Of a stretch of DNA of 64,000 bases, positions 11,601 to 22,499 are shown one piece after another. Position 1 is the first letter of the stretch. Every line of letters begins with the position of its first letter. The stretch is from Chrysopilus asiliformis (lineage: Eukaryota; Arthropoda; Insecta; Diptera; Rhagionidae). The translations under genes were made by a program, and so were the position numbers. The stretch is taken from NCBI GenBank assembly GCA_964034945.1, contig OZ035961.1:16011243-16075242 (forward strand). Direction: 5' to 3'. Under the pieces are notes generated by a model that worked only from the letters and a program-made list of their open reading frames with translations, was not told the origin of the DNA and ran no database searches.

Positions 11601-14018
11601 ATTTTTATTTAGTTTTAGAAGTAGACGAATGAAAAAAAAACATTCTTTTCATATTCTTTTTTGAAATGTTTTTCACTTTAATTTTTCCGTCTATGTTTGC
11701 GTCTACGTTTTTTCAGTTCATTCACCCACAATTGTTTCGATTTTGTATTTGTTAGAGAAAATATAACGAAGAGATTATTCTGTAAAATGAAAGTTGTTGC
11801 ATTTGTTCTAATTTTGTGTATTTTATCTGGTAAATTACGCTTGAAATTGATGAATTTTTTTGTTGTTTTATCTAGATGTTAAAAAAGTCGTAGACTTTTT
11901 GGGTAAAACCTAATAGAATTTTTTTAAAAAAAATGTTATTCTTGACGCAACAATTGATTTGTGATAAAATGTTACAAAATTCACCCTAAAAATTCAATTT
12001 TTCGCTAAAACAGTTGTTCAAAAACAAAATATATATATTACTGATAAAAATTTGAACATTTTTGAATTTTCTAAATATTTGTTAATTATTTATTTTCCAG
12101 GTGGTCACAGTACATTCTTCGCTATGTTAAATTCATTTGTTCATGTTGTTATGTACTTTTACTACATGGTGGCTGCTATGGGTCCAAAATACCAAAAATA
12201 TATTTGGTGGAAGAAGTACCTTACAACTTTCCAAATGGTAAAAATCAAATTCTATTTCACTTAATTTGAATTTCGGTTAACGTTTTTGAAATTCTTTTCA
12301 TTTTCTAGGTTCAATTTGTTGCCATATTTGCACATCAATTCCAATTACTGTTTAGAGAATGTGATTATCCAAAGAGCTTCATGATTTGGATCGGTTTCCA
12401 TGGCGTTATGTTCTTATTCTTGTTCTCCGATTTCTATAAAGCAAAATACATCAATTCAGCCAAAAAATCAAAACAATTAAAATTGAAACAAAATGGTACA
12501 ACATCGAATGGCATTTCAAATGGTTCAGCAGTGCATACAAATGGAAGTAATCAGGGTGCATGCATGGTAAGTAGTGAAAATTTTTTTTTTGATTTTTTTT
12601 CGCAACGTTAAAGAACAGTTCAGTGTTTTATTTATTTATTCACGCGAAAAAAAAACTGATTTTAAAAGACATGCCCTTCCGCATACCTTCCATTCTAGAA
12701 AAAACACCTCAATCGAAAATTTGCATCGATTAAATGCAGTCTGTCTCGGTTAAGGAACTTTCGTAACGAAATAATTATGCATTTTATTCGAAAAAAAAAA
12801 TGTTGTCAAATGTCACCAAAAACATTTTTATTCTGTAAATAAAACTGGAATACTTTAAAAGACTAGTAAAGGCTACCGTTTTGCTTCAAAATTATGGGGA
12901 GAGGATTTCAGGCAAAATGTCAAGACAGTATTAAATTCAGGGAAAATGTCATGACAGTATTAAATTTTATACAAAAGACCACCACAAAAATGTGGTCGAA
13001 AGAATGAAATAGCGGGAGGGGGTGGTCTGAAAATCTCAAAATTAGTTTTTTTTTTATAACTTCGTAAAAACTAAAAAATCAAATTATTGATTTTGTACTT
13101 TTCAAAAGTCACACAAAATTCTAAAAAAAAAGTGAATTTTCGTCCCCGCTAATAAAGAAAATCGTCACTTATTTTTTCAATCATCAAAAAATCTTTGAAT
13201 ATGCGAATATTAGAATGAATTCATTGAAAGGTAAATTTCGCGTGAACACTTAGACTTTGGCCATTCCTTTTTGTCATTGACGAACGAATGTCATTCATTC
13301 AGTGATTCCGTTTCATGTCACAATCATTAATTATCGCCGATTATCCAAACTGAACCCTCAATAGAAAGCAAATATTTGAACGAATTTGCTGAATGCTTCA
13401 CGAACCTCTTCAGTTGAAATATCTCAGAGTGGCAAACGAGCGCGAAACTGATCTTTTTTTTTAGTATTTGCGCTTCAACTATAAAAATATCAAATAATAC
13501 AACAATGTTCAATATCCGGATTCAGAATTTAGCATAAATTGAACGACAAGTACTTATCATGATTGGTAAAAAAACACTTTCAGAGAAATAGTAATTATCG
13601 TCTTGTGACGCAGTTGTTGTTAGAATCTGAATGTGTTGCAAAAAATTTACAATCCAAGGGAATATTTCAGTTTATTTATGAAAGACAATCAATAAGCTTA
13701 TTTAGTTAGTATCACGTCGGTTTGTGAACACTTTGATTTCTGAACGCCGGCCCCCAAGAACGAATTAAGTTCACGAGAATCTACTGTAAATGTTTTGTTA
13801 ACATTACTTTGATTAAACATTTAAAAAATCTTTTTTTACTCCATTTTCAGCCTGTCATGGACGACGAGGAACCTCATCATACGACAAAGACGAACGGTCA
13901 CGTGAATGGATATAAGAACGGTTTCACCAATGGCCACATTCATCATAAAACGAATGGCGTCACGAATGGCGGTAATGGTCTCCTTGTGTTCGGGCTCGAT
14001 CCGAAAAAAGCCAAATAA
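5603..14018 (+). CDS. ELOVL/ELO very-long-chain fatty acid elongase (3-ketoacyl-CoA synthase), 7 coding exons
   Basis: Coding exons: 5603-5666, 9412-9602, 10466-10546, 11339-11501, 12101-12237, 12309-12566, 13851-14018. All introns are GT-AG and the joined frame is open for 353 codons plus TAA. Family role: the condensing step of fatty-acid elongation (acyl-CoA + malonyl-CoA) in the ER membrane. Diagnostic motifs seen: KxxExxDT (K124, E127, D130, T131), the histidine box HVIHH (147-151), HxxMYxYY (181-188) and TxxQxxQ (T208, Q211, Q214). The conserved N-terminal block DPRVKDW is made by joining exon 1 (phase 1) to exon 2. After the core (about residue 261) comes a hydrophilic tail with 11 Asn-Gly pairs, ending KKAK, a dilysine ER-retrieval signal. 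Start choice: ATG in good insect context (CAACATGG), 5 nt after a TTTCAG acceptor, so at least one upstream 5'UTR exon exists but was not identified. It resembles the insect ELOVL1/7-type group; the exact orthologue cannot be fixed here. Function is very secure; exon ends are secure apart from possible alternative splicing. Confidence 0.95.
5978..7145 (+). pseudogene. Decayed non-LTR retrotransposon reverse-transcriptase C-terminus, split by a MITE
   Basis: Forward-strand translation from 5978 gives the signature of the C-terminal part of insect non-LTR RT proteins: NIYKTYIRPRLKYNSHI, then AGAPKTVLQLLDRIQKRAI, LPSLEHRRSV and FYRYFHGKCS. It carries in-frame stops (TAG where Trp is expected, TGA where Arg is expected) and a further stop later, so it is dead. 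The reading resumes after the inserted MITE (6413-7068) around 7077 (NINRHLL-like). It lies in ELOVL intron 1. Clade (jockey, RTE or CR1) is not resolved. Confidence 0.75.
6413..7068. mobile_element. hAT-type MITE with 8-bp target duplication
   Basis: 656 bp, starting TAGGGTGTTTC and ending TTTTACACCCTA-like (AAACACCCTA). Inner inverted arms of about 80 bp are nearly identical (6463-6545 against 6936-7020). The flanking 8-mer GAGAACAT is present at 6405-6412 and again at 7069-7076. An 8-bp duplication plus TIRs starting YARNG is the hAT signature. No transposase ORF. It interrupts the RT fragment in ELOVL intron 1. Confidence 0.8.
7146..8544. other. Remainder of ELOVL intron 1
   Basis: Apart from a G-rich run near 7385-7405, nothing recognised. 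Confidence 0.45.
8545..9270 (+). mobile_element. DINE-1/Helentron-like non-autonomous element, family A copy 1
   Basis: Begins TTTTTATACCCGTATGGTGA and ends AGCTTTTGTTATGTTT. 12-bp subterminal inverted repeats: CCCGTATGGTGA at 8553-8564 and TCACCATACGGG at 9214-9225. A perfect 9-bp-stem hairpin AATTGCCAG-A-CTGGCAATT lies near the 3' end (9234-9252). An expanded 12-mer microsatellite sits inside at about 8682-8885. This layout matches DINE-1/HINE elements (non-autonomous Helentrons). Located in ELOVL intron 1. Confidence 0.75.
8682..8885 (+). repeat. 12-bp microsatellite array (GTCCGTCCGCCT)n in family A copy 1
   Basis: About 17 nearly perfect units of GTCCGTCCGCCT with a few single-base variants at the 3' edge (CTGT, CGGT). 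It is much longer than the equivalent tract in the other three family A copies. It creates spurious long open frames on both strands. Confidence 0.9.
9847..9916 (+). repeat. Short tandem repeat in ELOVL intron 2
   Basis: Units of AAAACTTCTTTAAAATAGAA, period about 20 bp, slightly under four copies. Confidence 0.8.
10744..10852. repeat. Hairpin (inverted repeat) in ELOVL intron 3
   Basis: Left arm 10744-10784 starts AACGAGCCTCATTTTTAAAA; right arm 10811-10852 is its near reverse complement (ends AAAGCTCGT). Loop about 26 nt. Could be a fossil MITE. Confidence 0.7.
10967..11150. mobile_element. Family G MITE in ELOVL intron 3
   Basis: Left GGGCTGTCCATAAAATACGT, right TGACGTATTTTGTGGGCAAG form imperfect terminal inverted repeats. 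Interior has a poly-C run and GC-richer sequence. The same termini recur at 3.96, 22.3, 23.8, 33.6, 53.7 and 62.6 kb. Confidence 0.6.
12567..13850 (+). other. ELOVL intron 6
   Basis: GTAAGT...TTTTCAG intron. Holds a tandem duplication of about 39 bp containing ATGTCAWGACAGTATTAAATT (12916-12966). Reading through the donor would add 14 residues before a stop at 12609-12611. Confidence 0.75.
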
Positions 14019-15402
14019 CAATATATCTCTAAGTTAAGAACTTTTCTTACTGCTGCATATTTCTCTTTTTTTTTATTTTTTTACTGTTAAATATTTAGGT
14101 GTTAAAAGGGATTTTGTTTGGGACAACAAAATCAAAAATACAACAACAAACTATTAATAAATATAAAACTAATTTCAATTCAGTTTTGATAACTAAAAAT
14201 TTAATTTAATTATTAAACTAAAAATCCATAGAACACTGCAAAATGTTTGTAAATGGATGAAGCCACAAAACGATAAAGAAATTTATTATTTAGACATTGA
14301 ATAAGTGAAGAAACACAAAACAAGTAAATGGGAAAAAAATAAAACTTATTTTATATGAAAATATTATTTTTAGAAAATAATAATTATAACAAGAAATGTA
14401 TTTATTAATTATATTATTATTATTAGTTACTTTGTTATGATTGATTATTTAAAAAAAAAAACAATTCTTTGAGAAAAAAAAACGAAAAAAAAAAATTTGG
14501 AATTGAAACAAGCAAATGGGAAAAATCAAACAGAAAAAAAATTCAACATTTAGGATCAATCAATTGACTAAAATTTTGAACGTATTTTTAAGAGATTTAA
14601 TAACGAAATTTGAATAAAATATGGAATCGTTGAAGAATGAACTTTTACGTGGTTCTCAAGTGATTGTATGTTATTTATTAAATTAAAATTCATCAACAAC
14701 AAAATAAAATTTTTAAATGATCATTTCTCTATTTAAGTATAAATTTTTTCATAATAAAAATCGATAAATGTGGGTTATTTCTATATTATAAATACTTTGT
14801 AATATTTTGTATAAAGTGGGCTTACAAAATAAAAAGTTACCAAAAATGGTTTATATACTTATAATGGATTTTGTTTTTATTCTTCTGTCCATGGAAAAAA
14901 ATGGTCTTTCGCTAGTCTTACGAATTTTAATTAAATTGCTTCAATGGGTTAAGTGAATAAAATATAGAAAATGCTTTTACTAGTAATTTAACACACTTTG
15001 TCGCGAATTTCCATATACATTTTGTATTAAAACTAGATGAATTTCTATGCATTTACTAGATTTTATCCACTCGGCCCAATGTGATTCCAAAATAGTGTTA
15101 TTTTGTTAAAAAAAATCAGTAAAAATCACATCAGATGAAGAACAACTTTTAATACTTTTAATTGGAATTAAAAGATTTTAGATGCAATCTGGCATTCCTT
15201 TTATTTGAATAAATTTCAAAAGCATCATACTGCAGTTGATTACGAATTATAACTTTTCTATGTATTTACCTTTCTGATGCAAAGTTTACTAATACATTTT
15301 AGATCAGCAAGGTTTACTGTGCATGGCTTTAAATTGTTATGTTTTCCTTTTTACCCGACTGTGAAAAAGTATGGTATGTATGTCCACGAACTGTTCATTC
15401 AG
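14019..15402. other. ELOVL 3'UTR and following AT-rich DNA
   Basis: Several AATAAA hexamers; no ORF or repeat family recognised. Confidence 0.45.
14156..14161 (+). terminator. Candidate polyadenylation signal of the ELOVL gene
   Basis: This is the first AATAAA downstream of the ELOVL stop (about 140 nt). Further AATAAA hexamers occur near 14338 and later in this AT-rich 3' region, so a longer 3'UTR is equally possible. Position only; not decisive. Confidence 0.35.
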
Positions 15403-15630
15403 TTAAGGTAGAACCAGAAACACGTCCGTGCGTGCGGCATGATTTTGTTCTGGCATCTAGTAGTTGTCACCGCGTCTAAAAGTAGAGACTGAGCCTACTC
15501 TACGCTGCAGGGACGCGGCAACGCGTCTGAGCAACGCGCAATTATACATTTACTCATATAAATGCGTAGTTTTTACCTTCACCGCGTGGGTGCCGCACGC
15601 ACGAACGCGTAATTGTGGTTGAGGCTTTAA
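15403..15630. mobile_element. CpG-dense TTAA-flanked MITE candidate
   Basis: TTAA at 15403-15406 and 15627-15630. Inverted arms include CGTGCGTGCGGCA (left) and TGCCGCACGCACG (right), with weaker matching outwards (AACCAG.../...GTGGTT). The interior is strikingly rich in CG dinucleotides compared with the AT-rich surroundings. piggyBac type is inferred from TTAA only. Confidence 0.5.
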
Positions 15631-16311
15631 GACTTTTATTGTTGGTTCAGAATAACACCAAAAAGGATCTTTTAGATATTTCCTGTGACGCTATACCCCC
15701 AGATCCCCTCCTCTGCTAGATTCTATGTCGTTAGAGATATCGAATAGAATGTTTTTGTGTTGTGTCGAGCATTCGAGTACTGTAAAAAAGTAGATCAATG
15801 GCCCGATTATAGAATACTCTGCGCTTCACTTTTGGTGCTGGTTTTGAATTTTCGTATTATTAAATGTGATATCGCTTTGTCGCATTCAAGGTCTAGCCTA
15901 TTGTGAAACGCGACAGCGAATCCAATGCGATATCGAATCTGTCAAATCGGACTACTTTAGGTTTTTAGTGTTTCAACCAATCGTTACAAGTACTATCGTA
16001 TTCCATAGTAGACCCCCTGTTCACGAGGGATTTGCGAGGTGCCTGAATACCCTTATAATCGTTTTGATGCAAAAGGCATTACATTTCTGTTTAGTTTCTG
16101 ATTAAAACGATCAAACTCCAAAATAATAATAAAAATATTTAAAAAACTAATAAAAATATTTAATGTTTTTCCTTTACTTCAATATTAAGGGTGAGACATA
16201 AAAAATGAGTTTTCAAGCTCAAAATTATCTAACTATCTGCTGGTCTTGGATTTTTTTCAAATATTTTTTTGAAGGATTTCAGGCCGTCGCTAAATATCTT
16301 GGCATAAATTT

Positions 16312-16970
16312 CAGTGAAACCTCGCGAGGACCGACCATTCCCTACCCCGATTTCGATGTGTCCCGATTCGAAAGGTTTGCAAAAAAATGCACTGTATATA
16401 ATGGTTTTTATATTCTTGATTGCTAAAGTGCTATATTTATGTATAAAACTTACCATTTTTGTATGTGTTATATTTTTTATAAAGAAAATACACATAAATA
16501 TGGAAAACAAAATAAAAAATACGAAAAACAAAAAATATAATATACAAGCATATACACGATACAACCACCTTTGTCCCACATGGGTAAGAATCTAACTCCC
16601 TGAAGACAGAATAACATAACTAGAGATTGGAAAATCTTAAGGCATCAACATTTTCACACAAACGTAATTCAAAAAATATTGGTAATGTGTCAGGATTCCA
16701 CTTCCGTTTCTAGTTAACCACACATCGAATAAGACACAATGAATGTCTAAAATCAAATGCAACTGATTTGAATCCAGTTGATCCATAAACGTCTGAGTAA
16801 TTTTTATGATTTTCATGTCCTCATGTTCCAATTATGAGAGTCCCGATTGAGGAGACTACAGTACACTGAGAGTCTGAGATTCTGAGGTGTCCCGATTATA
16901 GAGGATGTTGTCTATGAAAAATATGTCCGATGGACCGAATTCAGAATCTCTCAATTAGAAGGTTTCACTG
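16312..16970. mobile_element. pogo/Tigger-like MITE candidate
   Basis: Perfect 11-bp terminal repeats CAGTGAAACCT (16312) and AGGTTTCACTG (ends 16970), the terminus typical of pogo/Tigger (Tc1-mariner group). TA follows on the right, but the left flank is TT, so the TA duplication is not clean. No transposase seen in 659 bp. Confidence 0.5.
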
Positions 16971-17054
16971 TATTAACGAAACCACATTTTTTATATCACA
17001 TTTAAAAAAGTAAAAATGGTTAGGTAAACGAGGATTTGGTTACAAAAACGTCAC

Positions 17055-17227
17055 ACATAAATACGTAACGCTTTTTCTGGATCTGAGACACCGTTTTCGA
17101 GAAGGGGTCCTGCGATAGTGTAAGGCGGTATTAAACTAGATGTCAAAAATCTACTTAAACTGACGATGGGCGGAATGAGTTCAAAAAAAGGCAAAAATTT
17201 ACGTGACGAATTTTATGAACAGCTCTT
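17055..17227. repeat. Degenerate family G-like repeat
   Basis: CACATAAATACGTAACGCTT on the left and ACGTGACGAATTTTATGAAC on the right, with an interior GGTCCTGCGATAGTGTAAGG that is typical of this family. Ends eroded. Confidence 0.35.
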
Positions 17228-18885
17228 TATTAGAGTTATCACATTTCGTCAGCTGAATACAGCATAAATTGGAATTTCCATATACCGACATACGGCAATC
17301 CAATATTCAATCGTCGATTTCGTACTTTGATGCTTAATTTCAAGTTGACCACAGTAAAATTTTCAGTTTAGAACCTTGTTCTCAAATGTTTTTTTTTCTA
17401 TAAAAATAGAATCTATAAAAATTTCACTGTATTTAAAATGCTAGTATTGCCAATATTTTTTTTTTGTTTTGAATCTAATTATAATACTGCCTAATGGTAT
17501 GCAATACGCTGAAACGAATGTAAATATTTTTGAAAAATTTGCATGTTTTAGAACTTCGCCGTAAAATTAAATTGCATTTAGCAATTTATGAATGTGATAA
17601 TATTCTACGAGGAATTGTTTATTTATTTACTTAGCTCTAAAGCTAAAAAGCCAATAAAAGATGTGCGCATGCAATTAGATAATAAAATTTCAAATAGAAT
17701 TAAAAAAAAATTTAAATAGCGCATCCTTTTCAATCTATTGACAAAATCTACACAAATGCTCAATTAGCACCAAAGCTGTAAGGGAAATTACATTAAGTGT
17801 TTGCATTCAATAAACACTTGTAGATAAATTAGAATCTTAAAACCAAATCTCAGAATAGTTGTAATTATGTAAGCCAATCGAAACGCGAAATTACTTAAAA
17901 ATGCAAATTTGTGATGCCAAAACTTCAAATAAACGACAAAAAAAAACACATATTTTGAACTTTAAAACTTAATTTCGGAGATATTGGTATTATTTAAGAG
18001 GATGTAAAAGTACTAAGTCGAATTGACTTTTCTCAATTTGTTGACAGGCATATTTTAAAAATCTTAAGAACTTCTCATTCACCTTTCAAGGTAGATTCAT
18101 TTGGGCAATTCATATGTGGACTATCAAAATAGCTTCGCGTAATTAATTGTGGTTTTTTGGATTTACGTAAAATTCTGCTGATGCCAGTACTTCTACTTTG
18201 GTCATAGTGGTTGTTGTCACGTTCAACAATAATAAAAAGTACAATGTGATTCAACTTTATTGGAAACTATTTGAAGGTACTTCTTGTTTAATGGTTGACT
18301 TACGTTGAGCAATATTTGTCGTACTTTGTTCCGGTTGGTAGAACGATTTCCGGATAAATTACTTTGTAACAAAATCGATTTTCTGCATTTTATTAATCTA
18401 AATGAGTGCTGCATTACGGGTGCTATGAGTTTGATTGAATGTAATTTTATTTTATAAAAACTACTCGTAACTAAAGTAAATGACCAGAACAATAACAACA
18501 AAAAGAAAATTAAAATAAAAGATAATTTCAAAAATGTGTTGGAAAAATATGGTTCACGTGGGTAAAGTCGATTTTCTCAAAACTACATTTTGTCGTACAA
18601 GATAAGATTCAAGGGACGATATATCAAATTTTTGCCGTCGTATATCGAGATCGGGAACTGAATTCTGATGTATGGAAAACCTATGTCAAATTATTATATA
18701 TTAAAAACACTTTCCAGATCTGAAAATTTGACAAACAACTTTTCCATTCGTTTAAGATAGGGCAGACAAGTGGTCCGATTGAATTTTCAGATAGGAAAAA
18801 CTTAAATAAAATATATTTTAAGCATTTTATATCCCTATAGTTTCTTCGATCTGAGGCGTCGTTCTCGAGAAAATGTAGAAAACCT
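17228..18885. other. Gene-free stretch
   Basis: Nothing recognised beyond AT-rich sequence. Confidence 0.4.
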
Positions 18886-19056
18886 GGAGTGATATGCCGT
18901 AACTTGTTTCAAACGTTTGTTTCGAGTTAGAAGAACAAGAAGTATTCGCTGTCTCTGATTTGACCGAAATAAATGACAGAGAGAAACCGAGATAGCGAAT
19001 ACCACTTTTTCTTCTAACTCGAAACAAGCGCTTGAAACAAGTTACGGAATACCACT
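18886..19056. repeat. Long imperfect hairpin upstream of the M13 gene
   Basis: Arms of about 65-70 nt: left GGAGTGATATGCCGTAACTT and on, right the reverse complement of GGAGTGGTATTCCGTAACTT and on. A few mismatches, loop about 35 nt. Includes TTGTTTCGAGTTAGAAGAA shared by both arms. Confidence 0.75.
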
Positions 19057-19870
19057 CCTGTTTTATGTGCAGAAAACAATTTTTTGTGACAAAACTTTGT
19101 TAACAAAGCTTTAAAAACTATTAAAAAATGAATTAAAAAAATAATAGTAATTAGTGATAATAGAAATTCGTCAATTTGGAGTCAATATCGCGATTTCAGG
19201 TTATTTTTTTGTTTGGTTTTTCCATTCACTCAAATGATGTAAGTAATTACGCACATGCAACAAATTGGAGTTTCTTCGAAGTTCTACGGGCATGTTTAAT
19301 CAAAAACGAAATGAATTGCCAGGCAATCGTCAAATACCTGATGTTGCATGATTCTAATATTTTAAATAAATTAAATTTAATCATAATATTCTAATTGAGA
19401 TTTTTTAAAACCGGTGCCTCTATATTTTGATGAACGAAATATTTATGTGAAATTGCATTATAAACCATTAAATCTTTATAACTTTTTCGGAAAAACCTTC
19501 TTCATTTGTATGTTGAGACGGAATGATTTTGTTAGTTTACGGAAATGATCTCCCTTTTTACGAAAAAAAGCGGCTATACAAAATTTCAAGTTTTCTAGCT
19601 TAATTGGTTCTTTGTGGATTTCTAAAAAGTGATTTAACAAGGCCCAGTCGTCCCTACTTTTACTCCTAATATTTAAATGAAATTTCTGGAGATACTGAAT
19701 CGATTTTATATATAATTCCATGTGAAAAAAATTGCGATAGAATCTAAGAGGTCGCTTCATGTTATCACCACGAAATATTTTTGTTTTCCAATTCGACATT
19801 TTCAATAGTGTGCTAAGAATCATCGTGGACATCGTCTGTTTTCACTTAAAGAAAGTCATTTAGACGAACA
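19057..19870. other. Region upstream of the M13 gene
   Basis: Contains a 118-codon open frame on the minus strand (19476-19832) with no recognised similarity, and presumably the M13 promoter. No core promoter element can be assigned securely. Confidence 0.35.
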
Positions 19871-22151
19871 ATGAAAACATATTTTGCGATTTTTTATGTG
19901 ATGTGCTTAAATAATTGCATTTCGGGTAGATTTCTGGAGAGGTCTTTAGATTTGTAAGTCATGCGTTAAGTTTGTGGTGATAACTTATCAAAATAAAGTT
20001 ACGATTTTCGTTAGTACAGCTGAATCATATGGTGATGATTTTCATGATGTTGAAAGGCGATTTACAAACTGGCTAAACTTCTATTTTGATGATGAGGCAA
20101 CGGAAATGGAGTTCAAGAGGAGACATGCAGAAGTTATGATGCGATATTGGGATTCAAGTGTCGATCCTTGTGAGGACTTTTACCGGTTTTCATGTGGAAA
20201 TTGGGTGGCACAACACTCTATTCGACCCAACGAAAATATCTACAATGTTTTTCAAATGATTAAAGATTTTATAGCAATGGCCAGTAATAAATTACTAATT
20301 GAATTTAGAGACCGAAATGCCACGGATTATGATTCAAATGAAGCTAAATGGAAAGCAGTGAGGTTTTATGACTCTTGTATGGATATGGAGCAGAGGAAAA
20401 GTGATGGATTTCAGCCTTTGCTTAAAGTTCTGGAAGATTTTGGTGGATGGCCGCTTTTAGAGGACGATTGGAATCCAGAGAGTTTTAATTGGGTGGAAAT
20501 TGTTGCGAATCTTAATCAAATTTGGGTTAATCTTATGATTTGTGGGTCCTTGTATATCGATTATAGTGGCGACAAAACGCAAAAAGTTCATCTTCAGATA
20601 CCTCTAAATCTTGGAATCCGTGCAATTGATGGGAATGAAACACACGGAGTGGAGATTTACAGAAATTACATGATCGACGTAATGAAAATATTTAATGTTA
20701 GTGAAGAAAAAGCAAATATAGCGTCCAGGGAAGTTCTGGAATTCCAGCAGAAGTTGAGGAATTTACAATTAAGCGTTGAGCAAAACTCTTCCACACCTGA
20801 GAGTCATTTTGCAGTTAAAACAGTCGGATCGTTAAGGGATGAAATTCCTGAAATTGATTGGCTTACATTGATATCGAAGTTGCACGGAAATCCTATTAAC
20901 GAATCCACTCAAGTGATAGTCCTTCGCATAGAATATTTTAAAGGATTGCCAGCTATCGTGAACGAAACAAAGCTGGAGACAATCGCAAACTACATTGGAT
21001 GGGAAATGGTGAAAAATTTTATTCACACTTTCGATGATAGTCTCGTGGAGTCAATCAAACAGTATTCGACGGTTCTTGGAAATATTGAAATGGGCGGAAC
21101 AGATGGAATACCACTTTGGAGAAACTGCATTAATTACCTTGATTCCTACTTCGGTGATGTGATAGGAGGAATGTTTGTAGAGAAATACTATCGTTCAGAA
21201 AGTGGGGTAGATGCTGTAAATTTGATTGCCGAGTTGAAAACCATTTTTCAGCAAAACTTAATTAAAAACACTTGGATGACAAATTCTACCAAAGAAAAAG
21301 CCCTCAACAAGCTCTCAAATATTGGACTAAAGATTGGTCATTCGGAGGATGTCCTTTCAACCGACAAATTAAATGATCAATACAAAGATTTACATGTGAA
21401 CAGAGACCACTTCTTCGAAACTCTGTTCAATGCAATCAGATGGAAGTTCAGGCAACAACAGAAATTATCTGGTAAATATTTGGGACGGGAATTTTGGGGT
21501 AGGAATCCTCACGAGGTAAATGCATTTGCCCGAGCCAACACTAACGAAATGGTGGTTCCTAGTGGAATCCTGCAACCTCCTTTTTACCATTCAAGCTTTC
21601 CCAAATCTTTGCAGTATGGAGCGATAGGATCACTTTTTGGCCATGAATTATCCCATCCGTTCGACAGTTTTGGTAGTTTCTTTGATCACAATGGAGATTA
21701 CAGCCCAGCACAGTGGGATCCTGAGACTGCAGTGAATTTTAGGAAAGTGGTTCAATGCCTCAGCGAACAATACAGCAATTATACTTTTGACGGTATCCAA
21801 ATAGATGGATACGCTTCGAGAGCGGAAAATCTAGCAGATAATAGTGGCCTTGCGGTGTCCTTTGCAACTTACAAAAAATGGCTGGCTGATAATCCCGAAG
21901 ATGCTCAGAGTGAGCAGTTACCAGGTATGAATTTGACCAACGAACAGACATTTTTCCTGGCTTATGGACAAATGTGGTGTGCCTACATTCGACCTAAGAG
22001 TATTTCGGATATTTTAGAGAGTGATCCTGATCATCTGCCGGAATATATTCGCGTTCATGGAGCGTTGAAGAACTCTGAAGATTTTTCGCATGCTTTTCAA
22101 TGTGAATTGGGATCTCCAATGAATCCTGAACAAAAATGTACAGTCTGGTAA
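19871..22151 (+). CDS. Secreted M13 family zinc metallopeptidase (neprilysin-like), 2 exons
   Basis: Exons 19871-19953 and 20015-22151, joined over a 61-nt GT-AG intron (GTAAGT...TTAG), give 739 aa. Exon 1 encodes a hydrophobic start, MKTYFAIFYVMCLNNCISG, that reads as a cleavable signal peptide. The M13 ectodomain follows directly, so the enzyme is probably secreted rather than a type II membrane protein like vertebrate neprilysin. Family features seen: VDPCEDFYRFSCGNW near C80, substrate-binding region VNAF (N530-A531-F532), zinc motif HELSH (571-575), third zinc ligand motif ENLAD (E632, D636), and the C-terminal KCTVW ending at the last residue, as is normal for M13. Catalytic residues look intact, so it should be an active endopeptidase cutting small peptides. 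The usual second aromatic of NAYY/NAFY is alanine here (NAFA). An uninterrupted frame also opens at ATG 19974 inside the intron, but that start lacks a signal peptide and is disfavoured. Length matches the family (about 650-770 aa). Substrate unknown. Confidence 0.93.
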
Positions 22152-22164
22152 ATACAATGTACGG

Positions 22165-22170
22165 AATAAA
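22165..22170 (+). terminator. Polyadenylation signal AATAAA of the M13 gene
   Basis: A canonical AATAAA lies 13 nt after the TAA stop of the M13 peptidase, followed by a T-rich stretch (CTTTTTGTTG). This implies a very short 3'UTR. Confidence 0.6.
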
Positions 22171-22309
22171 CTTTTTGTTGAGTTTTAATTTCTACCTATA
22201 AAAATTTGAAGACATTTATAGTCATTTTGCAAAACATTTGTGCCATAGATCTGAATTCGCTATCGCAAAAAACGTAGTCTTTTTAAAAAAAAAATTGCTA
22301 TTCCATTTA

Positions 22310-22499
22310 CGGGTTTGTTCATAAAATATGTCACACTTTTATGAGAAGGGGGAAGGGGGGGGGCGGCGGGGGGAAGAGAAGTATGTAGCACGGTTATGGC
22401 TGTACTTAAACTCCATACAAAAAATCGCGAAAAAATTTCACAGGGATGAATGGTTCCGAAAAGCCTGAAATTAGCATGACACATTTTATGAACACACAT
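22310..22499. mobile_element. Family G MITE just downstream of the M13 gene
   Basis: GGGTTTGTTCATAAAATATG (left) and CATTTTATGAACACACAT (right), with interior CTCCATACAAAAAATCGCG, a motif shared with family G copies at 62.6 kb and, reversed, at 46.3 kb. Confidence 0.5.

Noticed and set aside
19476..19832. 118-codon minus-strand frame divergent from the M13 gene
   Set aside because: No recognisable domain, very basic, and a frame of this length is expected about once by chance in 64 kb of such AT-rich DNA.
19974..22151. M13 protein starting at ATG 19974
   Set aside because: That ATG lies in the 61-nt intron; the spliced model restores a signal peptide and uses consensus splice sites.
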